Positions 1 through 10,147 of a DNA stretch of 64,000 nt are shown piece after piece (position 1 is the stretch's first letter; each line of letters begins with the position of its first letter). The position numbers and the translations under genes were made by a program. The DNA is from Pseudomonadota bacterium (GTDB lineage Bacteria > Pseudomonadota > Gammaproteobacteria > Burkholderiales > Gallionellaceae). A model generated the notes under the pieces. That model was given only the letters and a program-made list of their open reading frames with translations. It was not told the origin of the DNA and did no database searches. Location: assembly GCA_021821945.1 (NCBI GenBank), contig JAJZTF010000005.1, positions 86,103 to 150,102 of the forward strand. The letters are read 5' to 3'.

Positions 1-1950
1 ATGCTGCCACTGCAGCATCCATTTCAGGACCGCATCGTTCCCATCATCTGCGGCGAGCATGTGACTGCGGAATCCGGCACGGGCCTCGTGCACACCGCGC
101 CGGCGCACGGACTGGACGACTATTTCGTGGGACAGAAATACAATCTGCCAACCGACAATCCGGTGGGCGATGATGGAAAGTTCCTGTCTTCTGTCCCGCC
201 GCTTGGCGAAATCGCACTGGCAGGCGTATTCGTCTGGAAGGCCAACGACATCATCATGCAGGCCCTCGAGGCATCGGGCCACCTGCTATGCCAGAAAAAG
301 GTGCAACACAGCTATCCCCACTGCTGGCGACACAAGACGCCGATCATCTTCCGCTCCACGCCCCAGTGGTTCATCGGCATGGGAAATCTCAGGCGGGATG
401 ACCATGCAAAAGCCATCGATGGCCTCGTGAACTCAAACCGTCACGAAAAGCTGGACGAAGTGACGCTGCGCGATCTGGCGAACCTGGCCGTGGAAAGGAC
501 CGCCTTCTTTCCCGCGTGGGGGCGCGCGCGCCTCGAGGCAATGATCAAGAACCGCCCGGACTGGTGCATCTCGCGCCAGCGCAACTGGGGCGTGCCCATG
601 CCCTTCTTCGTTCACAGGGAAACCGGAGAACTGCATCCCGACACCGCAATGCAGCTCGAAAAAGTCGCACTCCTCGTCGAGCAGCAGGGCATCGAGGCCT
701 GGTTCAGCCTGAACGCGGAGGATATTCTGGGGGGCGATGCAGCGCACTACAGGAAGCTCACCGATACGCTGGATGTCTGGTTTGACTCCGGGACGACTCA
801 TGCTTCGGTGCTCTCGCATCGTGAAGAGCTGAGATCCCCTGCAGACCTGTACCTCGAGGGATCGGATCAGCACCGCGGCTGGTTCCAGTCTTCCCTGCTC
901 ACCGGATGCGCGATCAATGGGCGCGCGCCCTACGATGCGCTCTTGACTCACGGTTTCGTGGTAGACGGCAGCGGGCACAAGATGTCGAAATCCAGGGGCA
1001 ATGTGATCGCGCCGCAAAAGGTGTTCGACACCCTGGGTGCCGACATCCTGCGCCTCTGGACCGCGTCGACCGACTATTCAGGGGAGCTTACGATATCCGA
1101 CGAAATCCTGAAGCGCGTGGTGGAAAGCTACCGCAGGATTCGCAACACGCTCAAATTCCTGCTCGCCAACATTTCCGATTTCGACATCAAACGCGATGCA
1201 TTGCCAATCGACCGGTGGCTGACGATAGATCGCTATGCGCTTTACCTGACCCAAAAACTGCAGTCCGAGGTGTGCGGGGATTATGAAAGCTATGAATTTC
1301 ATCTCGCCGTGCAGAAGCTGATGGGGTACTGCTCGGAAACCCTGGGGGGGTTCTATCTCGACATCCTGAAGGATCGCCTCTATACCGCGGGCGAGAATTC
1401 GCAGGCCCGCCGTTCCGCACAGAATGCGCTCTATCACATCACCCATCAGCTTACCCGCCTGATCTCTCCCATCCTGAGCTTCACCGGCGAGGAAGCCTGG
1501 GCCATCCTGAACGGCAAGGATGAAGAGAGCGTATTCGAAGGGCGCTGGCATGAATTGCCAGATCCCGCCATGTCCGATTCCGACATCAAGACCTGGCTGA
1601 CGCTGGAAGCCTGGCGCAACCGCATCAACAAGCAACTCGAGGAAGCGCGCTCGGCCGGGCTTATCGGTTCCTCGCTTGCGGCCGAAGTGGATGTGTTCGC
1701 ATCGGAAGAGGACTACGGGATACTGGAAAGCCTGGGAGACGACCTGCGCTTCGTGTTCATCACCTCTCGCGCAACGATACATCGTGCGGCGGATGAGCCA
1801 AGGGTGGATGTATCCGCGAGCCTTCATGAAAAATGCGAGCGCTGCTGGCATTACCGAGAAGACGTGGGCAGGGATGAATCGCATCCCACCCTGTGCGGAC
1901 GCTGCGTCAGCAATCTTTACGGGGAAGGCGAGGAAAGACGCCATGCTTAG
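1..1950 (+). CDS. ileS: Isoleucyl-tRNA synthetase, C-terminal two thirds (5' end outside window)
   Basis: Class I aminoacyl-tRNA synthetase that charges tRNA-Ile in the cytoplasm. The window holds 649 residues and the family is usually about 930-940, so roughly 290 N-terminal residues, including the HIGH motif, lie before base 1. The frame opens at base 1 and the first ATG is not the real start. Visible features are part of the CP1 editing domain with the GTGLVHTAPAHG segment, the KMSKS loop at residues 327-331 of this fragment, the anticodon-binding domain, and a C-terminal zinc finger with two CxxC pairs (CERC and CGRC) near the end. The stop overlaps the lspA start by 8 bases, the common ileS-lspA arrangement. 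Confidence 0.97.
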   Translation: MLPLQHPFQDRIVPIICGEHVTAESGTGLVHTAPAHGLDDYFVGQKYNLPTDNPVGDDGKFLSSVPPLGEIALAGVFVWKANDIIMQALEASGHLLCQKKVQHSYPHCWRHKTPIIFRSTPQWFIGMGNLRRDDHAKAIDGLVNSNRHEKLDEVTLRDLANLAVERTAFFPAWGRARLEAMIKNRPDWCISRQRNWGVPMPFFVHRETGELHPDTAMQLEKVALLVEQQGIEAWFSLNAEDILGGDAAHYRKLTDTLDVWFDSGTTHASVLSHREELRSPADLYLEGSDQHRGWFQSSLLTGCAINGRAPYDALLTHGFVVDGSGHKMSKSRGNVIAPQKVFDTLGADILRLWTASTDYSGELTISDEILKRVVESYRRIRNTLKFLLANISDFDIKRDALPIDRWLTIDRYALYLTQKLQSEVCGDYESYEFHLAVQKLMGYCSETLGGFYLDILKDRLYTAGENSQARRSAQNALYHITHQLTRLISPILSFTGEEAWAILNGKDEESVFEGRWHELPDPAMSDSDIKTWLTLEAWRNRINKQLEEARSAGLIGSSLAAEVDVFASEEDYGILESLGDDLRFVFITSRATIHRAADEPRVDVSASLHEKCERCWHYREDVGRDESHPTLCGRCVSNLYGEGEERRHA

Positions 1951-2419
1951 CCGCTGGCTCTTGCTTTCCGCACTGGTCGTCATCCTCGACCAGATCAGCA
2001 AGCTGTGGATCGTCAGCCATTTTTCCAATCAGGAAAGCATGACGGTCTTGAGCGTATTCGATCTCACCCTGATGCACAACACGGGGGCTGCATTCAGCTT
2101 CTTAAGCGAAGCAGGAGGCATGCAGCGCTGGCTCTTCACGACCATCGCCATCATTGCCTCGGTTTCCATCACATGGGTCCTGCGCAAACATGCCAGCGAA
2201 GTTCTCTTTTCCCTTGCGCTCTCCCTGATTCTGGGCGGTGCCCTGGGAAACCTAATAGACCGCATCAACCACGGCTATGTGATCGACTTTCTGCTGTTCC
2301 ACTGGAACGAACACTATTTCCCCGCCTTCAACCTTGCCGATTCCGCGATCACCTGCGGAGCGGGATTGCTGATCTGGCAAAGCATCATGGAGAAGAAACA
2401 TGGATCTGCTGTTAGCTAA
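1943..2419 (+). CDS. lspA: Lipoprotein signal peptidase (signal peptidase II)
   Basis: Inner-membrane aspartic peptidase that removes signal peptides from diacylglyceryl-modified prolipoproteins. The protein has 158 residues, normal for LspA, with four predicted membrane segments. Family motifs are the NTGAAFS segment, [10 protein letters not shown] carrying one catalytic Asp, and FNLADSAI carrying the second. The ATG at 1943 sits inside the end of ileS (ATGCTTAG), which fits translational coupling. The next gene, ispH, begins 20 bases before this stop. BamB and other lipoproteins encoded in this window would be substrates. Confidence 0.96.
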   Translation: MLSRWLLLSALVVILDQISKLWIVSHFSNQESMTVLSVFDLTLMHNTGAAFSFLSEAGGMQRWLFTTIAIIASVSITWVLRKHASEVLFSLALSLILGGALGNLIDRINHGYVIDFLLFHWNEHYFPAFNLADSAITCGAGLLIWQSIMEKKHGSAVS

Positions 2420-3323
2420 TCCGCGCGGCTTTTGCGCCGGCGTGGACCGCGCGATCGAAATCGTCGAGCGTGCGCTGGAACTGCACGGCGCGCCCATCTA
2501 TGTGCGGCATGAAGTCGTGCACAACAAGTTCGTGGTGGACGGCCTGCGCAGCAAGGGGGCGATTTTCATCGAGGACCTGAATGACGTGCCCAGGGGCAGC
2601 ATCCTGATTTTCAGCGCCCATGGCGTATCCCAGGCCGTACGCGCGGAGGCGACAGCGCGAGGCCTCACGGTATTCGATGCGACCTGCCCCCTGGTCACCA
2701 AGGTGCACATCGAGGTCTCCCGGCTGCGCAAGCAGGAAAAGGAAATCATCATGATCGGCCACAAGGGGCACCCCGAGGTGGAAGGCACGATGGGGCAGGC
2801 GGATTCGGGCATGTATCTGGTGGAGTCTCCCGAACAGGTGGCGGATCTCAAGGTCAAGGACGAGAACAATCTCTCCTATGTCACGCAGACCACGCTGTCC
2901 ATAGACGATGCAAGCAACATCATCGCAGCGCTCAAGAACCGCTTTCCCTTCATCACAGGCCCCAAGAAGGACGACATTTGCTATGCGACCCAGAACCGCC
3001 AGGATGCAGTGAAACTCCTGGTGAAACAGTGCGACGTGGTCGTCGTCGTCGGTTCCCCAAACAGCTCAAACTCCAACAGGCTGCGCGAGGTTGCCGCCAA
3101 CGTCGGCATCCCTGCCTATCTCGTGGACGATGCAAGCGGGCTGGATGCATCCTGGTTCCTTGGCAAGCAGCGGGTTGGCGTGACGGCAGGTGCATCCGCC
3201 CCCGAGATTCTGGTGCAGGGCGTGATCGGAAGGCTCAGGGAATTCGGCGCAACTCATGTCGCGGAGCTTAAGGGCATCACCGAAAACGTCACCTTCCCCC
3301 TGCCCAAGGCATTGCAGGCTTGA
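2400..3323 (+). CDS. ispH: 4-hydroxy-3-methylbut-2-enyl diphosphate reductase
   Basis: Last enzyme of the MEP isoprenoid pathway; it reduces HMBPP to IPP and DMAPP using a 4Fe-4S cluster. The 307-residue length is normal. The three cluster cysteines are visible: Cys12 in [10 protein letters not shown], one in [10 protein letters not shown] and one in [10 protein letters not shown]. The active-site segment PNSSNSNRL is intact. It overlaps lspA by 20 bases and thiO by 3, so ileS-lspA-ispH-thiO reads as one unit. IspD, IspF and IspG are encoded elsewhere in the window. Confidence 0.97.
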   Translation: MDLLLANPRGFCAGVDRAIEIVERALELHGAPIYVRHEVVHNKFVVDGLRSKGAIFIEDLNDVPRGSILIFSAHGVSQAVRAEATARGLTVFDATCPLVTKVHIEVSRLRKQEKEIIMIGHKGHPEVEGTMGQADSGMYLVESPEQVADLKVKDENNLSYVTQTTLSIDDASNIIAALKNRFPFITGPKKDDICYATQNRQDAVKLLVKQCDVVVVVGSPNSSNSNRLREVAANVGIPAYLVDDASGLDASWFLGKQRVGVTAGASAPEILVQGVIGRLREFGATHVAELKGITENVTFPLPKALQA

Positions 3324-4363
3324 AGACGGATTTCCTGATCATAGGCGGCGGCGCAATCGGCTTGTGCAGCGCGATCGCGCTGCTCGAAGAAGGCTACAAA
3401 GTCACGCTGATCGATCGCAATGTGGCAGGTTCCGAAGCGTCCTGGGCGGGAGGCGGCATACTCTCCCCGCTCTGTTCCTGGGATTATTCCGAAACGGTCA
3501 CGAGTCTTGCAGAGCGCAGCATGGGCATGTTCCAGGACATGGCCGAACGGCTGCTTCATGACACCGGCATAGATCCGGAATACCAGAGATGCGGCATGCT
3601 GATACTGCCGCCCTTTCAGGAGGAAATGGCGCGCGACTGGTGCGATAGGCATCAGGTCCGGTTTCAGCGTGTCGCATCAGGGATTACTGGCATTCAGGAC
3701 GAAGGCTTCTTCATGCCGGACATAGCCCAGGTGCGAAACCCCAGATTGCTTCAGGCATTGCAGCGCCGTTTCGAAATGCTGGGCGGGAGCATGCTGGAGC
3801 ATCGAGAAGCGCTAAGCTTCGAGATTTCCGGATGCAAAATCACGGCACTCAACACGGACAAAGGGAAACTTAACGCGGACGCCTACATCATCGCGGCCGG
3901 CGCATGGAGCAGGACGCTTCTGGGTGAACATGCGATGGGAATGGAGGTGCGCCCGATACGCGGCCAGATGCTGCTGTTCAAGTTCGATATCCCGCCCTTC
4001 TCAAACATCCTGCTCCAGAAGAAGCTTTACATCATCCCGCGAAAGGATGGACATGTGCTGGCAGGCAGCACGCTGGAGGATGTCGGTTTTGACAAGCGCA
4101 CCACGACAGAGGCCAGGGAATATCTCCTGGAAAGAGTGCATGCGCTATTTCCCGGCTGGCCAGATCCGATCAGGCAATGGGCAGGCCTGCGCCCGGGCTC
4201 CCCGGACAACATCCCGACGATAGGCGTTCATCCCCGTCTTTCCAACCTCTATGCCAATTGCGGCCACTTCCGCTATGGCGTGACCATGTCGCCTGCCAGC
4301 GCAAGGCTGTTGCTGGACGCAATCCATAATCGCGCGGATCCAGCCTATCGCTGGCGCGAATAA
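3320..4363 (+). CDS. thiO: Glycine oxidase ThiO (FAD-dependent, thiamine biosynthesis)
   Basis: FAD-dependent amine oxidase that by homology converts glycine to iminoglycine for the thiazole half of thiamine. The start is TTG at 3320, overlapping the ispH stop (TTGA); no ATG precedes the nucleotide-binding motif. The Rossmann dinucleotide motif [17 protein letters not shown] lies at residues about 9-25, followed by the family segment [17 protein letters not shown] later GQMLLF segment and a C-terminal [10 protein letters not shown] segment also fit the DAAO/ThiO family. Length is 347 residues. No thiG or thiS lies in the window, so a related D-amino acid or glycine oxidase role cannot be excluded. 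Confidence 0.85.
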   Translation: MKTDFLIIGGGAIGLCSAIALLEEGYKVTLIDRNVAGSEASWAGGGILSPLCSWDYSETVTSLAERSMGMFQDMAERLLHDTGIDPEYQRCGMLILPPFQEEMARDWCDRHQVRFQRVASGITGIQDEGFFMPDIAQVRNPRLLQALQRRFEMLGGSMLEHREALSFEISGCKITALNTDKGKLNADAYIIAAGAWSRTLLGEHAMGMEVRPIRGQMLLFKFDIPPFSNILLQKKLYIIPRKDGHVLAGSTLEDVGFDKRTTTEAREYLLERVHALFPGWPDPIRQWAGLRPGSPDNIPTIGVHPRLSNLYANCGHFRYGVTMSPASARLLLDAIHNRADPAYRWRE

Positions 4364-4369
4364 GAACCG

Positions 4370-5638
4370 CTATTTCTTGCTGGCATCGAAGAAATAGGTG
4401 GCGCGCTGCCTGGGATTGAGATAGGCGAATATATCGGGAGAAAGCAGATTGGGCCTGATATTCCTGTCGATCGTGACATCCGGCTCGGTTTCCAGATCGA
4501 GTATCAGCGCCTCCTCCTTGGGCACGCCGGGATCATAGATCAGCAGCGTGGGCTTGAGCGGACTTCTCGACGAGACCGAAAGCACCATGCCTATGGCGCC
4601 GTTGGACAGGCTCACGATGCTGCCGGGGGGATACACCCCCATGAACCGGATGAAGACCTGCAGCATCGTCGAATTCAACTTTCCCTTGTACTGCTTGAAC
4701 ATGGTCGACAGCGCTTCGTGCGGCGTCAATGCATGCGCGGGATTGACCGGATTGCACAGGTTGTCGTAAAGATTGATGATGGCCACCAGCTGCGCAAGGG
4801 GGGAAATCTTGTCCTGCGTCAGTCTGTTGGGATAGCCCGTTCCATCGACATGCTCGTGGTGCTGGTTCACGATGGCCAGGGCGCGGGCATCCAGCTTTGC
4901 ATTTCTCGCAATCTTCAAACCGAAATTGACATGCTCCTGCAACAGCGATTTCTCTGCCGCAGTCAGCGGGTCTATCTTCATCGTCACCTTGCCCGGAATG
5001 TCGAGCTTGCCGATATCGTGAAACAGGCTGCCCATGCCGACCAGCTTGACCTCGAGCGGACTCAGCTTCAGTTCCTTGGCAAGCAGGATGGCAAGCACCG
5101 AGACATTGACCGAGTGCACATAGATCTCCTCCCCAGCCGCCTTGTCGTTCAGCGCAAACAGGATGGTTCCGCTACCATCCAGCAATGTTTCGACAAAATC
5201 GTCCATCAGCTGGCTTGCCGATTCCATGCAGGCCTGGGGTCTGGAAAAGATGTCGCTGTTGATGCTGCGCATCACCCTTGCCGCATTGGCCACCTTCCTT
5301 TCGCATTCGGCAATCTTCTTGCGATGCGAAATCAGGCGCTCCTTGCGCGCCTTCTTCTCCGCCATCATGGCTTCCACTTCCGGAGAGATTTCGGGTTCGG
5401 GCGGGGCTTCCTCTTCCTTCTGCTCTTCGTCCACCGGCAACGGCAGCGTATCGCTTAGCTCCGGGTTGTAGCGTATGCGCTGTATGCCCAACCCCCTTAT
5501 GGTGCGGATCTGGGATTCGGACTTGATCTTGAAGCGGTTGAGCGGAAAAGGATGATCCATCCAGCCCAGATCGATGTAGACGTACATGCCAGGCTGCAGC
5601 TGCTTGCAATCGATCTCGATGATTCCTTCGTTCGACAT
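4370..5638 (-). CDS. HD-GYP domain cyclic-di-GMP phosphodiesterase with N-terminal DUF3391
   Basis: Probable cytoplasmic enzyme degrading cyclic di-GMP. The N-terminal 110 residues resemble DUF3391 (YIDLGWMDHPFPLNRFKI) and are followed by an acidic, Glu/Pro-rich linker and a coiled segment. The HD-GYP domain fills about residues 165-370 and keeps the metal and signature residues FHDIGK, HHEHVDGTGYP and LYDNLCNP. No transmembrane segment is seen. It lies 23 bases downstream of der at the far end of the ndk-der operon and meets thiO tail to tail (6-base gap). The input it senses is not evident. Confidence 0.88.
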   Translation of the reverse strand: MSNEGIIEIDCKQLQPGMYVYIDLGWMDHPFPLNRFKIKSESQIRTIRGLGIQRIRYNPELSDTLPLPVDEEQKEEEAPPEPEISPEVEAMMAEKKARKERLISHRKKIAECERKVANAARVMRSINSDIFSRPQACMESASQLMDDFVETLLDGSGTILFALNDKAAGEEIYVHSVNVSVLAILLAKELKLSPLEVKLVGMGSLFHDIGKLDIPGKVTMKIDPLTAAEKSLLQEHVNFGLKIARNAKLDARALAIVNQHHEHVDGTGYPNRLTQDKISPLAQLVAIINLYDNLCNPVNPAHALTPHEALSTMFKQYKGKLNSTMLQVFIRFMGVYPPGSIVSLSNGAIGMVLSVSSRSPLKPTLLIYDPGVPKEEALILDLETEPDVTIDRNIRPNLLSPDIFAYLNPRQRATYFFDASKK

Positions 5639-5661
5639 GGCGTCCCCCTGCTATCAGGAAC

Positions 5662-7068
5662 TCACTTCCCGTAAAGCTTGCGGCCGCGTATCCTCGCCCT
5701 GTGCGCGGCGCGCTGCTCGGCCTCGGTCAATGGCCTGGGCTTCTTCCCCTCGAAGGGATTCTTGCTCGAGTTGTACTGGATCTTGAGCGGCGTTCCCTGC
5801 AGCCTGAAAATTTCAGCAAAGGTCCGCTCAAGATAGCGTGTATAGCTTGCAGGCACGTTGTCCAGACCGCTGCCATGTATCACGATGAGCGGCGGATTGC
5901 TCCCGCCCTGGTGGGCATATCGCATCTTGGGCAAAAAGCGTCCGACCTTGGGTGGCGCCTGCTTCTCTATCGCGCCGATCAGCGCGCGGGTAAGCTTGGG
6001 CGTGGAGAGCTTCGCCATCGCCGCATCATATGCCTCATCCACCGACTTCAGCACGTTTGCGATGCCGCTTCCGTTCAATGCGGAGATGTAATGGCGCTTG
6101 GCAAAGCCCAGAAAATGCAGTTTGCGCTCGATATCGTTCTTGACCATTTCCCTGCTGTGGCTGTCCAGCCCGTCCCACTTGTTGACGGCCAGGACTAGCG
6201 CGCGCCCCGCCTGCAGGACGAAGTCTGCGACATGGGCATCCTGTTCGGTGATCTGATCCCTTGCATCCACCACCAGCACGACGACGTTCGCATCCTCGAT
6301 CGCCTTCATGGTCTTGATCACGGAGAACTTCTCGACCGCCTCATCGATCTTTCCGCGGCGGCGAACTCCTGCGGTGTCTATGATGACGTACTGTTTGCCA
6401 TCGCGCTCGAAATCGATGTAGATGCTGTCCCGCGTGGTGCCCGGCTGGTCGAACGCGATCACGCGCTGCTCGCCGAGAATCGCATTGACCAGCGTGGATT
6501 TCCCGACATTGGGCCTCCCCACGATCGCAAGCTTGGGCGGCCTGTTCTCCGAGGCATCCTCTTCCTCGATCTCTTCCGGGAATTTTTCGAGCGCGATCTC
6601 GATCATTTCCTCGACATGGTCGCCATGCGCGGAGGAAATCGGATACGGCTCGCCCAGTCCGAGCTCGAAGAATTCGGCGGTGACGCGCGCACGCGACATG
6701 CCTTCGGTCTTGTTCACCAGAAGCAGTATGGGCTTTCCGGTCTTGCGCAACTCCGATGCGATGATCAGATCCTGCGGCATGCAGCCGGCGCGCCCGTCGA
6801 CCAGAAACAGCACCATGTCAGCCTCATCGACAGCCTGGCGGCTTTGCCTTGCCATCTCGAACATGATGCCGTCCTTTGCAACAGGCTCAAGACCGCCGGT
6901 ATCCACGACCAGATATGGGCGGGTTCCCACCCGCCCCCTGCCGTAATGGCGGTCGCGGGTGAGGCCGGGAAGGTCTGCGACCAATGCATCCCGGCTGCGG
7001 GTCAAGCGGTTGAACAGCGTGGACTTTCCGACGTTGGGACGACCGACCAATACAAGTGTGGGTAACAT
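5662..7068 (-). CDS. der: Ribosome-assembly GTPase Der (EngA)
   Basis: Tandem-domain GTPase needed for 50S subunit maturation. The 468-residue protein has two complete G domains, each starting with the identical G1 motif GRPNVGKST (residues about 8 and 184), with DLPGLTRD and DTAGVRRRG as the two G3 regions, NKTEG and NKWDG as G4, and a C-terminal KH-like domain ending in a basic tail. Start is ATG at 7068, 15 bases downstream of the bamB stop. The bamB-der order is conserved in beta- and gammaproteobacteria. Confidence 0.97.
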   Translation of the reverse strand: MLPTLVLVGRPNVGKSTLFNRLTRSRDALVADLPGLTRDRHYGRGRVGTRPYLVVDTGGLEPVAKDGIMFEMARQSRQAVDEADMVLFLVDGRAGCMPQDLIIASELRKTGKPILLLVNKTEGMSRARVTAEFFELGLGEPYPISSAHGDHVEEMIEIALEKFPEEIEEEDASENRPPKLAIVGRPNVGKSTLVNAILGEQRVIAFDQPGTTRDSIYIDFERDGKQYVIIDTAGVRRRGKIDEAVEKFSVIKTMKAIEDANVVVLVVDARDQITEQDAHVADFVLQAGRALVLAVNKWDGLDSHSREMVKNDIERKLHFLGFAKRHYISALNGSGIANVLKSVDEAYDAAMAKLSTPKLTRALIGAIEKQAPPKVGRFLPKMRYAHQGGSNPPLIVIHGSGLDNVPASYTRYLERTFAEIFRLQGTPLKIQYNSSKNPFEGKKPRPLTEAEQRAAHRARIRGRKLYGK

Positions 7069-7083
7069 TTCCTGGCTGGATAC

Positions 7084-8223
7084 CTATTGAATGGACAGCG
7101 AATAAACAACCCCATCCTGCGTTTCCAGCAGCATGCCGTCGTCCATCTCCACCGGCATCACGTTTGACGTGCTGCCATTCAGCCTGATGCGCGCAACAAG
7201 ATGGCCGTCGGAAGTCGCAAGACCATGCAGATAGCCTTCGTAATCTCCGACCACCACGACATCATTCTGGGAAAACGGCATAGAAACATCCCGCAGCAGC
7301 AGATCCTCATTCTTCCATACGGTGCTGCCGCTGTCCTTGTCGAGCGCCATCACCGTGCCCTGCGAGTCTGTCAGATAGATGTTCTTCCTCAGCACGGACA
7401 ATCCCTTGTCGCTTGCAATCTCGCGCGTCCAGAGCGGGCTGCCCTGGTCGGTATCATAACAGGCAAGGCGCCCCTGAAAGGCGATTGCGCACACTTCGTT
7501 GTCGCTGACCATGGGATTGCTGGTGATGTCGCTGATGCGCTCGAGTTCGTTGTTGCCCCGGGGTTCTGAAACCGTGTTCTCCCATACCTCCGAGCCGTCG
7601 GAAAGCCTGATCGCGATCAGCTTGCCACCCGCGTATCCGACATAGGCCAACCCGCGATAGGCGGTCACGCCGGCATGGCTGCGCACGATCAAGGAAGGCA
7701 GGGTATGATCATAATACCAGCGCTGCTTGCCGTCGGTCTCGTTGAGCGCAGTGATGCGCCCGTCCCCCGAGCGCACGATGACCATGCCATCGGCCACTAC
7801 AGGCGCGCTCAGCACCTCGCTTGACACAAACTGCTTCCAGCGGAACTTCCCGTCCTCGCCGAAAGCCTGCACCTCGCCCTTGTTGCTGGCGATCAGCAAA
7901 ATCCCGTCGCCTGCGCCCACCCCTGCTGAAACCGGCATCCTGCTCTTCACATGCCAGATCTCCCTGCCTGTCTTGCGATCCATCTTCGTGATCTCGCCCT
8001 TGGCGGATACGCCATAGACCGCATCGGCCGTCAGTGCAGGCTGCAATGCATGGCCGTCGGTGCTGCCCACCTTTTGGCGCCATCGTTCAACGAATTTCTT
8101 CGTCGCATGGAATTGGACCAGCTTCGCAGGCTGCGGACCGGTTTTGTCCTTTCCAAACCAGCCCTTTATCGTCGAACAGCCGCTCAGGGACAGCAGTGCG
8201 ATGAACAGCACCAACGCCTTCAT
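7084..8223 (-). CDS. bamB: Outer membrane assembly lipoprotein BamB
   Basis: Lipoprotein component of the BAM complex that helps insert beta-barrel proteins into the outer membrane. An N-terminal lipoprotein signal ends in the lipobox LSGC (Cys16). The rest, to residue 379, has the repeated Trp/Gly/Asp pattern of a PQQ-type eight-bladed beta-propeller, with repeats such as VYGVSAKGEITKMDRKTG and VIVRSGDGRITALNETDG. The ATG overlaps the stop of the upstream yfgM by four bases (ATGA), showing coupling. Confidence 0.95.
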   Translation of the reverse strand: MKALVLFIALLSLSGCSTIKGWFGKDKTGPQPAKLVQFHATKKFVERWRQKVGSTDGHALQPALTADAVYGVSAKGEITKMDRKTGREIWHVKSRMPVSAGVGAGDGILLIASNKGEVQAFGEDGKFRWKQFVSSEVLSAPVVADGMVIVRSGDGRITALNETDGKQRWYYDHTLPSLIVRSHAGVTAYRGLAYVGYAGGKLIAIRLSDGSEVWENTVSEPRGNNELERISDITSNPMVSDNEVCAIAFQGRLACYDTDQGSPLWTREIASDKGLSVLRKNIYLTDSQGTVMALDKDSGSTVWKNEDLLLRDVSMPFSQNDVVVVGDYEGYLHGLATSDGHLVARIRLNGSTSNVMPVEMDDGMLLETQDGVVYSLSIQ

Positions 8224-8858
8224 TTGACCGCCCCGAGTGCATCCATCTTCATCTGGACGAGGTTGCGATAATTGTTCTTGCTGTCGAGCTTGTCATAGGC
8301 CTGCTGGTATGCTGCGCGCGCCAGCGCAGGCTTGCCCTGCGCCACCAGCACGTCGCCCTTCATGTCCGAAAACAGCGCATCGAATGAGGCTGGATGCTTG
8401 TCCTCCAGAACCTTCATCGCATTCTCGTTGTCCTTGGCGTCCAGAAGCAAGGAGGCCAAGCGCAGCTCGGCAACGCTTTTCAGCCCCTCCTCCTTTGCAT
8501 GATCGATCACCCACTGCAGCTGGGTCCTGGCTTTCGCCACATCCTTGTCCGCCTCGTTCAACTGCGCAGCAATCAATGCAGCGCGCGGCGCATAGGCGCT
8601 TCCCGCATACTTGTCCATCACGGCGGCAGCCGCATCGTTGACCCGCTTGATATCGTTGCTGTTAAGCTGGTTGACGAACTGCTGATAGAGCGTGGCAGCC
8701 TGGCCAGCCTGATTGCCCTGATAGGTCACCCAGCCTCTCCAGCCCAGCACGGCAACCAGGGCGACGACCACGATGCCCAGCACCCTGTTGCCGTTATCCT
8801 TCCACCACGCCTTGAGCGTGTCGAGCTGTTCCTGTTCCTGCAAATCCAAAGCCGCCAT
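8220..8858 (-). CDS. yfgM: YfgM family tetratricopeptide membrane protein
   Basis: Ancillary inner-membrane protein that in E. coli associates with the SecYEG/PpiD translocon. The 212-residue protein has a short cytoplasmic N-terminus, a single membrane anchor at about residues 25-43 (VLGIVVVALVAVLGWRGW) and a periplasmic helical TPR-like region with Ala-rich repeats. Family assignment rests on this architecture and on the conserved hisS-yfgM-bamB-der order. It overlaps bamB by four bases and begins 5 bases after the hisS stop. Confidence 0.9.
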   Translation of the reverse strand: MAALDLQEQEQLDTLKAWWKDNGNRVLGIVVVALVAVLGWRGWVTYQGNQAGQAATLYQQFVNQLNSNDIKRVNDAAAAVMDKYAGSAYAPRAALIAAQLNEADKDVAKARTQLQWVIDHAKEEGLKSVAELRLASLLLDAKDNENAMKVLEDKHPASFDALFSDMKGDVLVAQGKPALARAAYQQAYDKLDSKNNYRNLVQMKMDALGAVK

Positions 8859-8863
8859 GATTT

Positions 8864-10138
8864 CTACTCCTGCTTGATAAATGTGTTGATTACGGCAAGC
8901 ATGCCCTGCAAGCCCGCCTTCACCTGATCCCCGCCGCGCATCGGCTTGATGCCGACCTCATCTGCCTCGGCCTCGTCATCCCCTATCACGACGGACACGC
9001 GGGCTCCGCTGGCGTCCGCTCTCTTCATCTGCGATTTGAAACTGCCACCGCCGCAATGCAGGATCACGCGCAGGCCTGCATCCCGCAACTCTTCCGCAAC
9101 GCGGCTCGCCAGCATGCCGGCTTTTTCCCCCTGATGCACGACATAGACGTCGACATCGGCCTCAGGCAGCTTCATGCCACCCTCGGTCAGCAGCACCAGC
9201 AGACGCTCCACCCCCATCGCAAAACCCATCGCCGGCGCCGGCTTCCCGCCTATCTGGGAGATCAGCCCGTCATAGCGCCCTCCCGCGCAGACAGTTCCCT
9301 GCGCGCCCAGGCGCGTCGTGACCCATTCGAAAACCGTGCGGTTATAGTAATCCAGCCCTCGCACGAGGCGCGGGTTGATTTCGAAGGCGACGCCGTGCCG
9401 CTGAAGAATCTCCTGCAGTTTGGCAAAATGCGAAAGCGCGTCCTCCTCCAGCTCGTCCATCAGTCTGGGCGCCGCCTGTATCAATTCCTGCATCGCCGGA
9501 TTCTTGCTGTCCAGTATGCGCAGGGGATTGCTGTGCAGGCGGCGCCTTGCATCCTCGTCCAAAAGATCAAGGTTCTGCTCGAAATGCGCGATCAGCTTCG
9601 CGCGATGCCTGTGCCTTGCATCCAAATCCCCCAGCGTATTGAGCTCCAGCCTCACGTCGCCCAATCCCAGCATTTTCCAAAGCCTTGCGCACATCAGTAT
9701 CTGCTCTGCATCCATGTCGGGCCCTGCAAAGCCCAGCGCCTCGACTCCCACCTGATGAAACTGGCGGTATCTTCCCTTTTGCGGGCGCTCGTGGCGGAAC
9801 ATCGGTCCGCTGTAATAGAGGCGCTGCGGCGCGTTATACAGCAGATTGTGCTGCAGCACCGCGCGCACACAGGATGCCGTCCCCTCAGGGCGCAGCGTCA
9901 GATGGTCGCCATTCAAGGCATCCTCGAAACTGTACATCTCCTTTTCGACGATGTCGGTGACTTCGCCTATCGCGCGCTTGAACAGCGCGGTAGGCTCGAC
10001 AAGCGGCATCCTGATATTGCGATAGCCATAGCTTGCAAGCCAGTCGTGCACCACTTCCTCAAACCACAGCCAGAGCCTTGCCTCATCCGGCAGAATGTCA
10101 TTCATGCCGCGTACGGCTTGCACAGTTTCATTGCTCAT
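8864..10138 (-). CDS. hisS: Histidyl-tRNA synthetase
   Basis: Class II synthetase charging tRNA-His. The 424-residue length is normal. Motif 2 is [17 protein letters not shown], the histidine-specific motif reads [15 protein letters not shown], and motif 3 is [14 protein letters not shown]. The C-terminal 100 residues form the Rossmann-like anticodon-binding domain. The start ATG at 10138 opens [17 protein letters not shown], a typical HisRS N-terminus. It lies 9 bases downstream of ispG. Confidence 0.97.
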   Translation of the reverse strand: MSNETVQAVRGMNDILPDEARLWLWFEEVVHDWLASYGYRNIRMPLVEPTALFKRAIGEVTDIVEKEMYSFEDALNGDHLTLRPEGTASCVRAVLQHNLLYNAPQRLYYSGPMFRHERPQKGRYRQFHQVGVEALGFAGPDMDAEQILMCARLWKMLGLGDVRLELNTLGDLDARHRHRAKLIAHFEQNLDLLDEDARRRLHSNPLRILDSKNPAMQELIQAAPRLMDELEEDALSHFAKLQEILQRHGVAFEINPRLVRGLDYYNRTVFEWVTTRLGAQGTVCAGGRYDGLISQIGGKPAPAMGFAMGVERLLVLLTEGGMKLPEADVDVYVVHQGEKAGMLASRVAEELRDAGLRVILHCGGGSFKSQMKRADASGARVSVVIGDDEAEADEVGIKPMRGGDQVKAGLQGMLAVINTFIKQE

Positions 10139-10147
10139 AAATCACCG